Notes: generated by a model from the letters alone, not told the origin. DNA of 64,000 bases from Acinetobacter sp. WU_MDCI_Axc73 (GCF_025562455.1 NZ_JAHPRO010000009.1:1-64000); one strand, 5' to 3'. Shown: positions 20,784 to 29,494, counted from the stretch's first letter. A program made the numbers and translations.

Positions 20784-21986
20784 TTAAAATAAAGCTTCTA
20801 AACGGACAAAAGTACTCACATAGTGACTGCGATCTTCACGATGATCATTAAAATAATTGAGATCGCCCTGTACATAAAACCATTCACGCCAGAGTTGTTG
20901 ACGCCAAGACATAAAAGGTCCCCAACTATTCAAACGTAAATCACTGTTATTATAATAACCACCGGTATACAAGCCATAATTAAAACGGTTATTGGCAAAG
21001 AATTGATGCTGTCTAAATAAACGGTTATCCCACCAAAGATCATCATCCTGATCATCGGCATATGTTAGGCTGAATTGGTTAGAAAGAAATGCTTCATTAG
21101 GACGCGCATGCGTTAATTCTAGATTGGTTCTTAAATAGTTTTTACTATCGATGCCATAACGATAAATTTGTTCCGCGTAAAACGAAAAATCATTACGCAA
21201 AGACCATGCGCGTTTGGCTTTTAGACGAACATAGATATCATCTCCAGAGCGAATCCCCAGATCGGCATCAGTTTCAAAGGGTAATTTTTTGGAGAAATCA
21301 GACCATCGTAGTGCCAATGAGCCGTTATTGTCCCGGGTTTGACGAGAATCTAAGCGCTTTTTATCCGCATTGGGATCAATATTGGTATTTGCAACATTAT
21401 TGTCAAACTCATCATCAAGACTGTCATCACCAAATACCACGCTAAAGCGTCTTTCCAATGTTGGGAGTTTTATCTTCCCGCGTATACGTGGTTTGATTTC
21501 AAAGCCATTATATTTATCCCAATAATTATCCAACATGATTCTTAAGGTCGCATCCGCTGGTTTTTGAGGATCAACTTCACCAAACCAATGATCAATTTTG
21601 CCGGAGGTACGATCTGCCCAACGACTAATATCATGTTGCTTGCGATCAAACCAAGTTCGATTTTGAGTTTCAGATACAGGAAGAACATTGGGTGTATCTG
21701 ACTCAGGCGGTAAAATGGTCGGTGTTGAATCAATCCATGCAGGAATTAAATCTAATAGATTTTTATCTTGTGGTTGATTTAAGTCGTGTAATTTGACTGC
21801 ATATACCACAGACGTTGGTGGGGTATTGGGATCATTCGGTAAAATCAAGGTCTGATCTTGTTCAGAGGATTGATCTAAACGCGCTTCTTTAATTTCTGTA
21901 TTGGCGGAAAGCGAAGTGATTCCCCCCAAACACAGTAAAAAAGATAAAGCACTAGAACCCAAGTTAAAAGAATTAGCTTTCATCAT
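20784..21986 (-). CDS. Uncharacterised protein, probable outer membrane barrel (paralogue 2)
   Basis: A protein of 400 residues with a probable signal peptide (SALSFLLCLGGITSLSA, after about 12 residues). A polar linker with Pro/Asp follows, then RTWFDRKQHDISRWADRTSGKIDHWFG. From about residue 165 there are repeated amphipathic strands ending in YVSTFVRLEALF, again a terminal Phe. It shares the C-terminal half with the shorter downstream gene 133 bases away on the same strand, so the pair arose by duplication or are partners. No known function; transport or envelope structure is only a guess. Confidence 0.62.
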   Translation of the reverse strand: MMKANSFNLGSSALSFLLCLGGITSLSANTEIKEARLDQSSEQDQTLILPNDPNTPPTSVVYAVKLHDLNQPQDKNLLDLIPAWIDSTPTILPPESDTPNVLPVSETQNRTWFDRKQHDISRWADRTSGKIDHWFGEVDPQKPADATLRIMLDNYWDKYNGFEIKPRIRGKIKLPTLERRFSVVFGDDSLDDEFDNNVANTNIDPNADKKRLDSRQTRDNNGSLALRWSDFSKKLPFETDADLGIRSGDDIYVRLKAKRAWSLRNDFSFYAEQIYRYGIDSKNYLRTNLELTHARPNEAFLSNQFSLTYADDQDDDLWWDNRLFRQHQFFANNRFNYGLYTGGYYNNSDLRLNSWGPFMSWRQQLWREWFYVQGDLNYFNDHREDRSHYVSTFVRLEALF

Positions 21987-22134
21987 AATGGCTATACATT
22001 GTTTATTATCACATTTATGTGGCTACTGTTGTTGATTTGCCTTATAAAATCAAGGTCTAGCAACAAAACTAAGTAATTTTAAGGAGATACGTTATTTTTT
22101 TGTATATAAATAACTTGAAGTTTATACAAATATC

Positions 22135-22470
22135 TTAATGATTAATTGATTTTGAAAATAAATTGATGATGATTACCCCAGCAATAATCAAGAAAATACC
22201 CAGTAATGCTGCGAAGTCCAATTTTTGTTTAAGTACGATAAAGTTGATAGCCGCTACGAGTACAATTCCTGTACCCGCCCAAATAGCATAGCTGATGCCT
22301 ACAGGTAGGGTCTTAACCACAATACTTAATAAATAGAATGCGCAGACATAGCAAATAACCATGATTAAGGTATAAAGTGTATGGGTAAAGCCTTTGGTAT
22401 GGGGCAGCAAAGATGTTGCAATGACCTCAAATATAATCGCAAGACCAAGTGCTAGATAAGTTTTTATCAT
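22135..22470 (-). CDS. Small multidrug resistance (SMR) family efflux protein
   Basis: A protein of 111 residues with four membrane helices, the normal SMR size. The membrane-embedded Glu of the drug/proton site is E15 in LAIIFEVIATSLL. The motif GISYAIWAGTGIV matches the SMR signature in helix 3, and IIAGVIIINLFS ends helix 4. Relatives are EmrE, QacE and AbeS of Acinetobacter, which export quaternary ammonium compounds and dyes as antiparallel dimers. It may equally be of the guanidinium-exporter subtype. It is transcribed alone. Confidence 0.85.
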   Translation of the reverse strand: MIKTYLALGLAIIFEVIATSLLPHTKGFTHTLYTLIMVICYVCAFYLLSIVVKTLPVGISYAIWAGTGIVLVAAINFIVLKQKLDFAALLGIFLIIAGVIIINLFSKSINH

Positions 22471-22552
22471 GAATTACCCACTTAAAATCCATAAAGCAGA
22501 ATTGGCAAAATAGTTTAATTGAACTAAAAAAAATTAAATAGTCCAAATAAAA

Positions 22553-22572
22553 ACTCTCCACAGAGGGAGAGT
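22553..22572 (-). terminator. Terminator downstream of the 78-residue protein gene
   Basis: On the minus strand, ACTCTCC and GGAGAGT pair around a 6-base loop and are followed by TTTTTATTT. It lies 50 bases after the stop of the gene at 22623-22859. Confidence 0.7.
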
Positions 22573-22622
22573 CTTCAAGAAATTAAGATAAGAATGAATG
22601 ATTCATCAAATCCATTTTTAAT

Positions 22623-22859
22623 TTAGGCTGAAGCATGTGTATGTTGGCAGCGCCGAGAATAAATCTTACCAGCTATCCCTCCAATTAACGCACCACTAAA
22701 GGTTCCAAAAACAGGAAGAATACTGCCCGCAACAGCACCTATGACTACGCCTTTTACAGTTGGAGAGAAACGTGATTTTTTTGCTGATTCCTGCTCATTT
22801 CCTGTTGAAGTGTTGGCGGTATCTAATACATTAGGATTTTGATCAGTTGCCATTTTCAT
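22623..22859 (-). CDS. Small hydrophobic glycine-rich protein, unknown
   Basis: A protein of 78 residues. The first 30 residues are polar; then comes a Gly-rich hydrophobic stretch GVVIGAVAGSILPVFGTFSGALIGGIAG, resembling a glycine-zipper helical hairpin, and a basic, His-rich tail. A good ribosome-binding site (GAGGAAATGAAAATG) stands before the start. It is probably a small membrane-inserted protein. No function assigned. Confidence 0.6.
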   Translation of the reverse strand: MKMATDQNPNVLDTANTSTGNEQESAKKSRFSPTVKGVVIGAVAGSILPVFGTFSGALIGGIAGKIYSRRCQHTHASA

Positions 22860-23118
22860 TTCCTCTTATTTAGGTTGAGATATCCATGACCTGAATTGAG
22901 TCGAACGAGTCATTGAATTTATCTAAACATAAGATTCAGACTGAATTTGTGGCAGAGCTGTTAATAAAAAATCAAGTTTAGTAACAACCTTGACAGTTTC
23001 GTTGCAAGCCACATACTTTGGGTGAAAGAACATGTCCATAAAGTGTCTAAAGCTATTTTTTGTATTTCATCAATCCATATAACTTTTATAATACTGAAAA
23101 ATAAATATAGAGAACACT

Positions 23119-23475
23119 TTGAAAAAATTTAAAGCACTTTCTATTGTAGCGCCGGCTTGTGAGCGAATTGCCTCAGGACAGAAAAAACTGGAAATTCGTT
23201 CATGGCGACCCGAATATTTACCTTTATATGATTTAGTGATTGTACAAAATACGCAGTTCTTGGATAAAGACGGTGATGAACAGATCGGGACGGCGATGGC
23301 AATCATTGATATTGTTGCTGTACATGCATGGCGTAAAGATGAGGTTGAAATGGCCTGTGCAAACTACTGGAAAGAAGGTTATTGGGCTTGGGAAATTACC
23401 AATGTACGTCCGCTTGTACCCAGTATTCAGTGTATAGCCAAACGTAGAATTTATGAGATTGACCTTGCTTTATAA
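23119..23475 (+). CDS. ASCH-domain protein
   Basis: A protein of 118 residues with one ASCH domain: ALSIVAPACERIASGQKKLEIRSW is the typical start (the PW/AP-A--I--G-K--E-R pattern) and GTAMAIIDIVAVHAW is the next core strand. ASCH domains resemble PUA domains and bind RNA; some relatives are nucleases or N4-acetylcytidine amidohydrolases (YqfB). The start codon is TTG at 23119; no ATG is available in frame upstream of the conserved core. It is a single gene with no obvious partner. Confidence 0.8.
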   Translation: MKKFKALSIVAPACERIASGQKKLEIRSWRPEYLPLYDLVIVQNTQFLDKDGDEQIGTAMAIIDIVAVHAWRKDEVEMACANYWKEGYWAWEITNVRPLVPSIQCIAKRRIYEIDLAL

Positions 23476-23489
23476 AAGTTATATAAAAA

Positions 23490-23510
23490 ATCCCCCTGAA
23501 TGAGGGGGAT
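23490..23510 (-). terminator. Terminator for the frnE-like gene (minus strand)
   Basis: ATCCCCC and GGGGGAT pair around a 7-base loop. On the minus strand the stem is followed by TTTTTTATA, so it should stop transcription coming from 23683. A second palindrome, TGTTCATCCA/TGGATGAACA (23522-23551), stands beside it between the convergent genes. Confidence 0.7.
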
Positions 23511-23682
23511 AAACTTGATGCTGTTCATCCATTGATTGGGTTGGATGAACATCACCAGAAATTAAAATTACAGCGCAGTGTATGTATATAATTTTAAAAG
23601 TTCTCAATAAGTGAACCTAGTCTATTTATGCAACGCAGCATTGCAAAATAAGCCTCGACATACCCGATTTACAACCCAGAAT

Positions 23683-24381
23683 TTATTTTTGCGGAATTTC
23701 GCAACTGTCATCATTACAACTTGCAGACGTCGACGCATCGATGGATGGCTGAGGTTGATCTTGTGCTTGCTGTAAAGCCTGTAGAAAAACTTCACGTGGC
23801 TGTGCACCTGACAGAGATAACTTTTGATCGAACACGAAAAAAGGAACACCGCTAATATTGAGCTGTTCATGTGCAATTTTTTCATCATGACGGACAAAAT
23901 CGGCCAACTCGTCGCTATCAAGTACAAACTCAACTTCGGCATGATCCAAACCAATTCTGGAAGCAATTTCCTCTACGACTTCACGTTCACCAATAGCAAG
24001 ACCTTCAGTCATATATGCATGGAAAAAGGCTTCCTCCGCTTGATTCCCTAAGCCCTTACTTTGGGCTAAATGGATGATACGGTGTGCATTAAAACTATTA
24101 CCAGATTTAGCTTGCTGCCATTGGAAATCGATTCCTTCACCCGCTGCCATTTCTGCAATATTACGTTCCATTTCTTCCATTTCTTCAAAACTGCGACCAT
24201 ATTTAATCGCTAGACGCTCTGTATTTGACATATCATGTTTGGCGGGAGCATTCGGATCTAACTCAAAACTATGCCAATGAACCTCTAACTCGATACCTGC
24301 CTGCTCTGCAACATGCTCAAGACGCTTCTTACCAATATAACAAAAGGGGCAAACCACATCTGACCAGATATCTACGCGCAT
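23683..24381 (-). CDS. DsbA-family oxidoreductase, FrnE-like
   Basis: A protein of 232 residues without a signal peptide, so cytoplasmic. It has a thioredoxin fold with CPFC at residues 11-14 (DIWSDVVCPFCYIG) and the cis-Pro region SGVPFFVFD with the C-terminal SGAQPREVFLQAL, typical of the FrnE subgroup. The last residues contain a second Cys pair, C222-NDDS-C227, a CX4C motif also reported for FrnE of Deinococcus radiodurans. It is likely a dithiol oxidoreductase or isomerase active under oxidative stress. Confidence 0.85.
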   Translation of the reverse strand: MRVDIWSDVVCPFCYIGKKRLEHVAEQAGIELEVHWHSFELDPNAPAKHDMSNTERLAIKYGRSFEEMEEMERNIAEMAAGEGIDFQWQQAKSGNSFNAHRIIHLAQSKGLGNQAEEAFFHAYMTEGLAIGEREVVEEIASRIGLDHAEVEFVLDSDELADFVRHDEKIAHEQLNISGVPFFVFDQKLSLSGAQPREVFLQALQQAQDQPQPSIDASTSASCNDDSCEIPQK

Positions 24382-24567
24382 GATGGATACTCAATTTTAA
24401 ATAATGACTTTATAATAGAGGCGAGTGGATATCGTTTAAAGTGCAAAAATTGCAATACAGCATTACATTTTGTGCAATTTAGTTATCTTTAAGAGGATGA
24501 AATTTGATATTCAATTCATACATCACGATAAAACATAACAACAAGTAAATAAATTAAGGAGGTGTAT

Positions 24568-25344
24568 ATGTCAGTACGCCGTTTAATGATCGGTTTTGTG
24601 CTATTGATCTTACTGGTCGGCTGTGTCTTTTGGTTTTATAAAAATTCACAATACCAACGTGATGATGCGTATAACCGAGAAATGTTCGATGTGGTCATGG
24701 CTGAAAAAATACAGCAGCTTTATGATCAGGCCCAAAACTGGGAACAGCCTATTCATTTGGATGTGCATGATAAACGACTGTATGGTGATTATAAAATCAT
24801 GTCAGAGTTTTTGCTCAACTACTGGATGCAAAATGCAGAGGCAAGAAATCTGTATTTACGTGAGCTAAAAGCCGCCAAATGGGATCAGTTTCTGGATGTA
24901 GATCGACTTGATCAGGATCGTCAGAATAATTATGTAGAAACCAGACAAATGCTGGCCGATGTAAAAATGATAGAAACGACTTACTTGCAGGACAGTAGCG
25001 AATCTCAACAGCATTTTTTGAATCAGGCACGCAGTTTATCTATTCGTCCAGAGATGAAAGCGGCGTTATTGCTCAAAATTAACCAAAAACAAGATCAACG
25101 CAAAGAATATGCATTGTTTAATCTGGAACAACAGATTTATAGCAAAGCAGAGCAAATGTTTGAGCTACTACAAAATCATCGTTGGCAGAAACAAAATGGC
25201 AAGATCTCATTTTATGACAGCGCGCAGGTTAAACAATTCAATCAGCTTTATCAGGATGTTTTACGCTTAAATGCAAAAATTGAAAAAATTAAAAGTCAAA
25301 ATGCACAAACATTGCAGCAGGATGTGGCTTCGCCTACCTCATAA
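24568..25344 (+). CDS. Uncharacterised membrane-anchored protein
   Basis: A protein of 258 residues. One N-terminal membrane segment (about 6-24, MIGFVLLILLVGCVFWFY) is followed by a long, Gln/Lys/Asp-rich helical region with many heptad-like stretches, suggesting a coiled-coil domain in the periplasm. The Cys in LLVGC is not at a normal lipobox, so I treat the segment as an anchor. The start ATG at 24568 follows AAGGAGG with correct spacing. I do not recognise the family. A strong terminator follows directly. Confidence 0.65.
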   Translation: MSVRRLMIGFVLLILLVGCVFWFYKNSQYQRDDAYNREMFDVVMAEKIQQLYDQAQNWEQPIHLDVHDKRLYGDYKIMSEFLLNYWMQNAEARNLYLRELKAAKWDQFLDVDRLDQDRQNNYVETRQMLADVKMIETTYLQDSSESQQHFLNQARSLSIRPEMKAALLLKINQKQDQRKEYALFNLEQQIYSKAEQMFELLQNHRWQKQNGKISFYDSAQVKQFNQLYQDVLRLNAKIEKIKSQNAQTLQQDVASPTS

Positions 25345-25376
25345 GAAAAGGCAGACCAACTGGATCTGCCTTTTCT
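25344..25376 (+). terminator. Terminator after the membrane-anchored protein gene
   Basis: AGAAAAGGCAGA pairs perfectly with TCTGCCTTTTCT over 12 bp; it overlaps the last base of the stop codon. It lies between convergent genes and may also act on bfr from the other side. Confidence 0.85.
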
Positions 25377-25412
25377 AGGATTCTTTAATAAAACAAATGA
25401 TTAAAGTAAGAA

Positions 25413-25877
25413 TTAGACCTGACTTTGGATATAGTTTTCGATACCAACATCATCAATCAAATCAATTTGAGTTTCTGTCCAGTCCCAATATTCTTCTTCT
25501 TTTTCCAGAATTTCACGAACTAAATCACGAGAGACATAATCCTGAGCCAATTCACACACTTCAATGGTTTTCTTTTCAACTTCAATATTTTCTTTGACTT
25601 TGCGTACATCACATTTTAAAACTTCTGCGGTATGCTGACCGATATACAGTTTGCCTAGATGTTGCAGGTTTGGTAGACCTTCTAAAAATAAAATACGCTC
25701 AATAATTTTATCGGCATGTTTCATCTGACGAATTGATTCTTTATATGCACTTGAACCTAGTTTTTCGATTCCCCAGTCATTACACATACGAGAATGTAAA
25801 AAATACTGATTAATCGCGGTTAAATGATGATAAAGCACCTGATTCAGTTGATTGATGACTTCACGATTGCCTTTCAT
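25413..25877 (-). CDS. bfr: Bacterioferritin subunit with degenerate ferroxidase centre
   Basis: A protein of 154 residues, matching bacterioferritin over its whole length (MKGNREVINQLNQ, INQYFLHSRM, MKHADKIIERILFLEGLPNLQ, QDYVSRDL). The haem ligand M52 is present. However, at the E. coli ferroxidase positions it has H18, Q51, H54, V94, E127 and Y130 instead of E, E, H, E, E, H, so only two of six ligands remain. It probably serves as the haem-binding subunit of a mixed 24-mer, with another subunit encoded elsewhere. The ATG at 25877 follows GGGAG; the TTG five codons earlier is not needed. Confidence 0.92.
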   Translation of the reverse strand: MKGNREVINQLNQVLYHHLTAINQYFLHSRMCNDWGIEKLGSSAYKESIRQMKHADKIIERILFLEGLPNLQHLGKLYIGQHTAEVLKCDVRKVKENIEVEKKTIEVCELAQDYVSRDLVREILEKEEEYWDWTETQIDLIDDVGIENYIQSQV

Positions 25878-26037
25878 TGCGCGGACTCCCAAAACAAATT
25901 TTGCCCCGAGTAAGATTCAAGGCCATCTTATTCGGATCAGTTTAATCAAGATTTGAGCTTCAAGCGAGTAATTTATGGAACAGCAAATGAAAATCGCAAT
26001 CAAAAACAACTAAATATAAAATATAGATAAAATAAAA

Positions 26038-26059
26038 CCCGCTTAGAGTCACAAGCGGG
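26038..26059 (-). terminator. Terminator after bfd
   Basis: On the minus strand CCCGCTT pairs with AAGCGGG around an 8-base loop, followed by TTTTATTTTATC. It separates bfd from bfr although both are on the same strand. Confidence 0.75.
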
Positions 26060-26127
26060 GAGGAGAATATGATCTGGGGATCATGATAATATTGTTATAA
26101 TTATATTCAAAATAAATTGATCGCCAC

Positions 26128-26322
26128 TTAGGCAGCGACTGAAATACGCGCAGCAATTTCAGCCAATTCATCGTTAATAAGCGTACGAGCTTCTGGTGCG
26201 CAACGACCACAGCATGTGCCTAAATCTAATAAATCACGAATTTCTCGATAGCTTTCAGCACCGTTTGAAACAGCATCTTTAATATCTTGATCGGTAATAC
26301 CGCGACATAAACATACGTACAT
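26128..26322 (-). CDS. bfd: Bacterioferritin-associated ferredoxin
   Basis: A protein of 64 residues, the same size as E. coli Bfd. The [2Fe-2S] cysteines are C4 and C6 in MYVCLCRGI, with C37/C38 and C41 in TCCGRC. Bfd docks on bacterioferritin near the haem and delivers electrons that reduce and release stored iron. I choose the ATG at 26322, which gives the canonical N-terminus; an ATG five codons upstream is possible. A Fur-box-like sequence lies upstream, consistent with expression under iron starvation. Confidence 0.92.
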   Translation of the reverse strand: MYVCLCRGITDQDIKDAVSNGAESYREIRDLLDLGTCCGRCAPEARTLINDELAEIAARISVAA

Positions 26323-26357
26323 CAGACTTATTCGCATTGATAAATGGGATAACTGAT

Positions 26358-26376
26358 ATTATTGATAATTATTATC
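26358..26376 (-). promoter_or_regulatory. Fur-box-like operator upstream of bfd
   Basis: The 19 bases ATTATTGATAATTATTATC match the E. coli Fur consensus at 15 of 19 positions by eye, including the inner TGATAAT and ATTATC. It stands 36-54 bases before the bfd start, where an operator would overlap the promoter. Fur control of bfd is known in other gammaproteobacteria. Confidence 0.6.
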
Positions 26377-26455
26377 GTTTGTCAATGAAATTCATTTGAA
26401 AAAGCGATTTTTAATATTGTCATTTTGAATAAAAAGCTAGGAATTAAATGGAAAA

Positions 26456-26472
26456 TCCGAGCATAGCTCGGA
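26456..26472 (-). terminator. Terminator after ridA
   Basis: TCCGAGC and GCTCGGA pair around a 3-base loop; on the minus strand ATTTTCCATTT follows. It lies 72-88 bases past the ridA stop. Confidence 0.6.
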
Positions 26473-26543
26473 CTTCTTGGTAAAAAGATATGTTTCTATA
26501 GAGTTAAAATGTTTAAAGCTAAAATCTCTAATAAAGTCATAAC

Positions 26544-26927
26544 TTACTGATTAATAATTACAATTCCATCCATTTCAACCAAAGCACCTTTAGGTAAACT
26601 TGCGACACCCAAAGCGGCACGTGCAGGATAAGGCTGAGCAAAATACTCACCCATAATTTGATTGACGAGCTGAAAGTGAGATAAATCAGTCATAAAAATA
26701 TTCAGTTTAGCGATATCTGCAAGTGTTCCGCCTGCCGCTTCACAGACCGCTTTTAAATTATCAAATACGCGGCGAATTTGAGCCTCAATACCTTCAACAA
26801 GTTCCATACTATATGGGTCTAAACCAATTTGACCTGATAAATACAGCGTATTCCCCACTAATATTGCCTGAGAATAAGTTCCAATCGCAGCAGGTGCATT
26901 TTCCGTATGGATCACTTGACGGGTCAT
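26544..26927 (-). CDS. ridA: RidA family enamine/imine deaminase
   Basis: A protein of 127 residues, the full length of a RidA (YjgF/YER057c) protomer. Motifs: [22 protein letters not shown], and [20 protein letters not shown] with the substrate-binding R103 and E118. It hydrolyses reactive 2-aminoacrylate-type intermediates made by PLP enzymes, protecting them from damage; it works as a trimer. It follows spoT on the same strand, as in Pseudomonas, and is probably co-transcribed or at least adjacent by conserved order. Confidence 0.93.
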   Translation of the reverse strand: MTRQVIHTENAPAAIGTYSQAILVGNTLYLSGQIGLDPYSMELVEGIEAQIRRVFDNLKAVCEAAGGTLADIAKLNIFMTDLSHFQLVNQIMGEYFAQPYPARAALGVASLPKGALVEMDGIVIINQ

Positions 26928-27038
26928 TGATTTCTCCTAAATCTAATCTTATGACCATCATAATCCATGCAGCTGTTAGGCAAAAGACCGATTCATGAAT
27001 TATCAGGAATTTATTCAGTCTAGTTTTTCAAAAAAAGA

Positions 27039-29150
27039 TTAGCTCGCCTGAGAGCTTTCCATAATAGCGGGTGGCAGCGCCAGACGTGAAATGCGAGGGA
27101 AGTTAAATTGCATACGTAAATCACGGATAATCTGTGCAATTTGTTTACGATTATTGACTACAATATTGGCATAAGTACAGTCAGTCGTTGGATAAACTTG
27201 TTCAACTCCAATATGCGATTTACGGCATAAATAAATTAATTCGGAGACTTGCTCGTCATCCATTGCCAGCTCTACGCATAAATAGGCATTAAAACTGACA
27301 TCTTCTAGGTCATCTGATTGCCAATGTAAAGGCATGATATTTTCTGGATGTAAATGTTGTTCATGCAATAAATTATGACATCGAGCGCGATGCACAATTA
27401 GACCGCGTCGTGACAGATGTCCTTGAATTGGATCGCCCAAAACAGGATTACAACAATGCGCATATTTAACATCAATGCCTTCAGTTCCCTGAATCAATCG
27501 GTCAGATTCGAGAGCATCAGCTTGAGCAGTTTCCTGCTGTACGTATAAATGATTGGCGACTAATTGTGGTAATAGATCACCAACTGCGATCTGTTCAAAT
27601 AAAGTATCTTTGTTTTCGACATGCCGCCACTGTAATAAATCTAACCAATCTGATTCAGATAAGTCATTGATAGAACGATTAAATAATTTTAATGCACGAT
27701 TTAAGGCTTGTTGTCCAACCAGACGCTGTTCTTCAATATCCTGATCCCGCAAAATATTTTGTAGGGCACGTCGTGCTTTTTGCGTATTAATAAAACTGAG
27801 CCAATCTGGATTGGGTGTCGCTAACACATCGGTAATCACATCTACTACCTGACCACTGGTCAATGGCGTAGAAAGCGGGCGAATTTCACCATCAACTTTC
27901 GCACCTACTGCATGGTTGCCCAAAAAAAGACTGGCGGCATAAGCAAAATCGACCACGGTTGCGCCTTGAGGTAATTCATGCAAATGCCCATGAGGAGTAT
28001 AGACCCAGATTTTTTCTTGATGCAGATAGTCGAGTAAATCATTGAATGTGGTTTTAGCACAAGCATCATCAATCAGGGTATTTAAATTCTGCATAGATGC
28101 TTGAATGGCAGAACGACAAGCTTGCGGTGCATTTTCACCAAGTACCACCCCGAAACGCGCCGCTTTACGCATCAGCTCGGTCTGAATCGTTAAAGAAAGC
28201 GTGGTATTTTCACCTTTTAGTTTCATCAATAAAGATTGATTACCGCCTGGCAATGGGCGACGAATATGGTCTTCATAATGCAACACTTCAAAGTTTTCAC
28301 GCAATGCTTCAACCAAACGGTCACAGTCAGCAATACTCTGTAAGATGATCTCAAAGGCATGGCTGTGTGTGAGTTCGTGCAAATCAATTTCATTTTTTAC
28401 AAAGTGGCGCAGTAATTCAATATTGTTATTTTTCTTTTTAATTCGACCATTGAGTTGATAAGCAAGAAGTAAATCTGCTAAATGCTTTTCCCATTGGGTC
28501 TGATATTCACAGCGTTTGGGTTTACTTTCGAGTAAAGCGGTCTGAACATTATTGTACATATCCAGATCAAGGTTTTGATAACATAACAGTTCAAGGTTGT
28601 CCGCCATTTCATTCATGCCGACAATACGTGCCATCGGGACGAAAATATCCAGTGTTTCCTGCGCGATGCGAGCGCGTTTATCTGGACGTAAGGCATCTAA
28701 GGTGGTCATATTATGGTAGCGATCTGCAAGCTTAATAATAATGACACGCGGGTCTTGCAAGGTCGCTTGTAAAATTTTACGAAAAGAAGCGGCTTTATTA
28801 AATTGCTTATCACTAGAATGGGTTAGTTTGGTCACACCATCCACCAAATCTGAAACAGTACGCCCAAAACGTTCTGCGACATCATCTTTGGTGTATTCTG
28901 TATCCTCAATGACATCGTGCAATAACGCAGCCATTAAAGTTTCTGCATCCAGACGCATATGCGCCAAAATACAGCACACTGCGATAGGATGCAGCACATA
29001 AGGCTCACCACTTTTACGGGTGATTCCTGAATGTGCCAGATCGGCAAAATCACAGGCAGCAAGCACACGCTCGACATCCTCAGCTTTTAAATAGGCATCG
29101 ATAATAAGTTTGAGCTGTTGCTTGGCTTGGCTGACCTCTTCGCCTGGCAT
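27039..29150 (-). CDS. spoT: (p)ppGpp hydrolase SpoT with degenerate synthetase domain
   Basis: A protein of 703 residues with the RelA/SpoT layout: HD hydrolase domain (H54, H78-D79, E82-D83 in LLHDVIEDT; KLADRYHNM later), pseudo-synthetase, TGS domain (about 385-445, WVYTPHGHLHELPQGATVVDFAYA), a zinc-finger-type region (VKYAHCCNPVLGDPI) and a C-terminal ACT domain. The synthetase motifs are lost: GYQSLH reads GNQSLL, the KDY region reads EDH, and the AE-GVAAHW block reads ARFGVVLG. It should therefore mainly degrade ppGpp, as described for Acinetobacter SpoT. AAAGGT precedes the ATG. Confidence 0.93.
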   Translation of the reverse strand: MPGEEVSQAKQQLKLIIDAYLKAEDVERVLAACDFADLAHSGITRKSGEPYVLHPIAVCCILAHMRLDAETLMAALLHDVIEDTEYTKDDVAERFGRTVSDLVDGVTKLTHSSDKQFNKAASFRKILQATLQDPRVIIIKLADRYHNMTTLDALRPDKRARIAQETLDIFVPMARIVGMNEMADNLELLCYQNLDLDMYNNVQTALLESKPKRCEYQTQWEKHLADLLLAYQLNGRIKKKNNNIELLRHFVKNEIDLHELTHSHAFEIILQSIADCDRLVEALRENFEVLHYEDHIRRPLPGGNQSLLMKLKGENTTLSLTIQTELMRKAARFGVVLGENAPQACRSAIQASMQNLNTLIDDACAKTTFNDLLDYLHQEKIWVYTPHGHLHELPQGATVVDFAYAASLFLGNHAVGAKVDGEIRPLSTPLTSGQVVDVITDVLATPNPDWLSFINTQKARRALQNILRDQDIEEQRLVGQQALNRALKLFNRSINDLSESDWLDLLQWRHVENKDTLFEQIAVGDLLPQLVANHLYVQQETAQADALESDRLIQGTEGIDVKYAHCCNPVLGDPIQGHLSRRGLIVHRARCHNLLHEQHLHPENIMPLHWQSDDLEDVSFNAYLCVELAMDDEQVSELIYLCRKSHIGVEQVYPTTDCTYANIVVNNRKQIAQIIRDLRMQFNFPRISRLALPPAIMESSQAS

Positions 29151-29494
29151 AGAGCACCTTTATTTACAGTGAATAATGGGAATCTACCTATCTATTAATG
29201 AAATGCATATTGCAAATTTTGTCAATTCGTTCACACAAATATTCGCGGGTAAATTTCAATAGAGGACATCGGCAGAATCAATCGAATCTTACAGTTGTAT
29301 CAAATCTTTTATGGAGATGCATCATTTTTGATAGACGAGATGCATATTTTTCATCAATTTTAGGATGCAAGTGTTTTATTTTTGAGCAAAACAGAGCTTG
29401 AATGAAAGAATAAAGAAAAACTGATGACAAATAGATGAATCTGAAAAGGTAAATTGTAAAGCTGAATAGCAAATCTTTAAATTTTGGGGGGCAT
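29151..29494. other. Spacer between rpoZ terminator and spoT
   Basis: The spacer holds about 340 bases with scattered short reading frames on both strands but none with a good ribosome-binding site or recognisable product. Because a strong terminator ends rpoZ, the spoT promoter must lie here. I could not pick a convincing -10/-35 pair. Confidence 0.5.
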
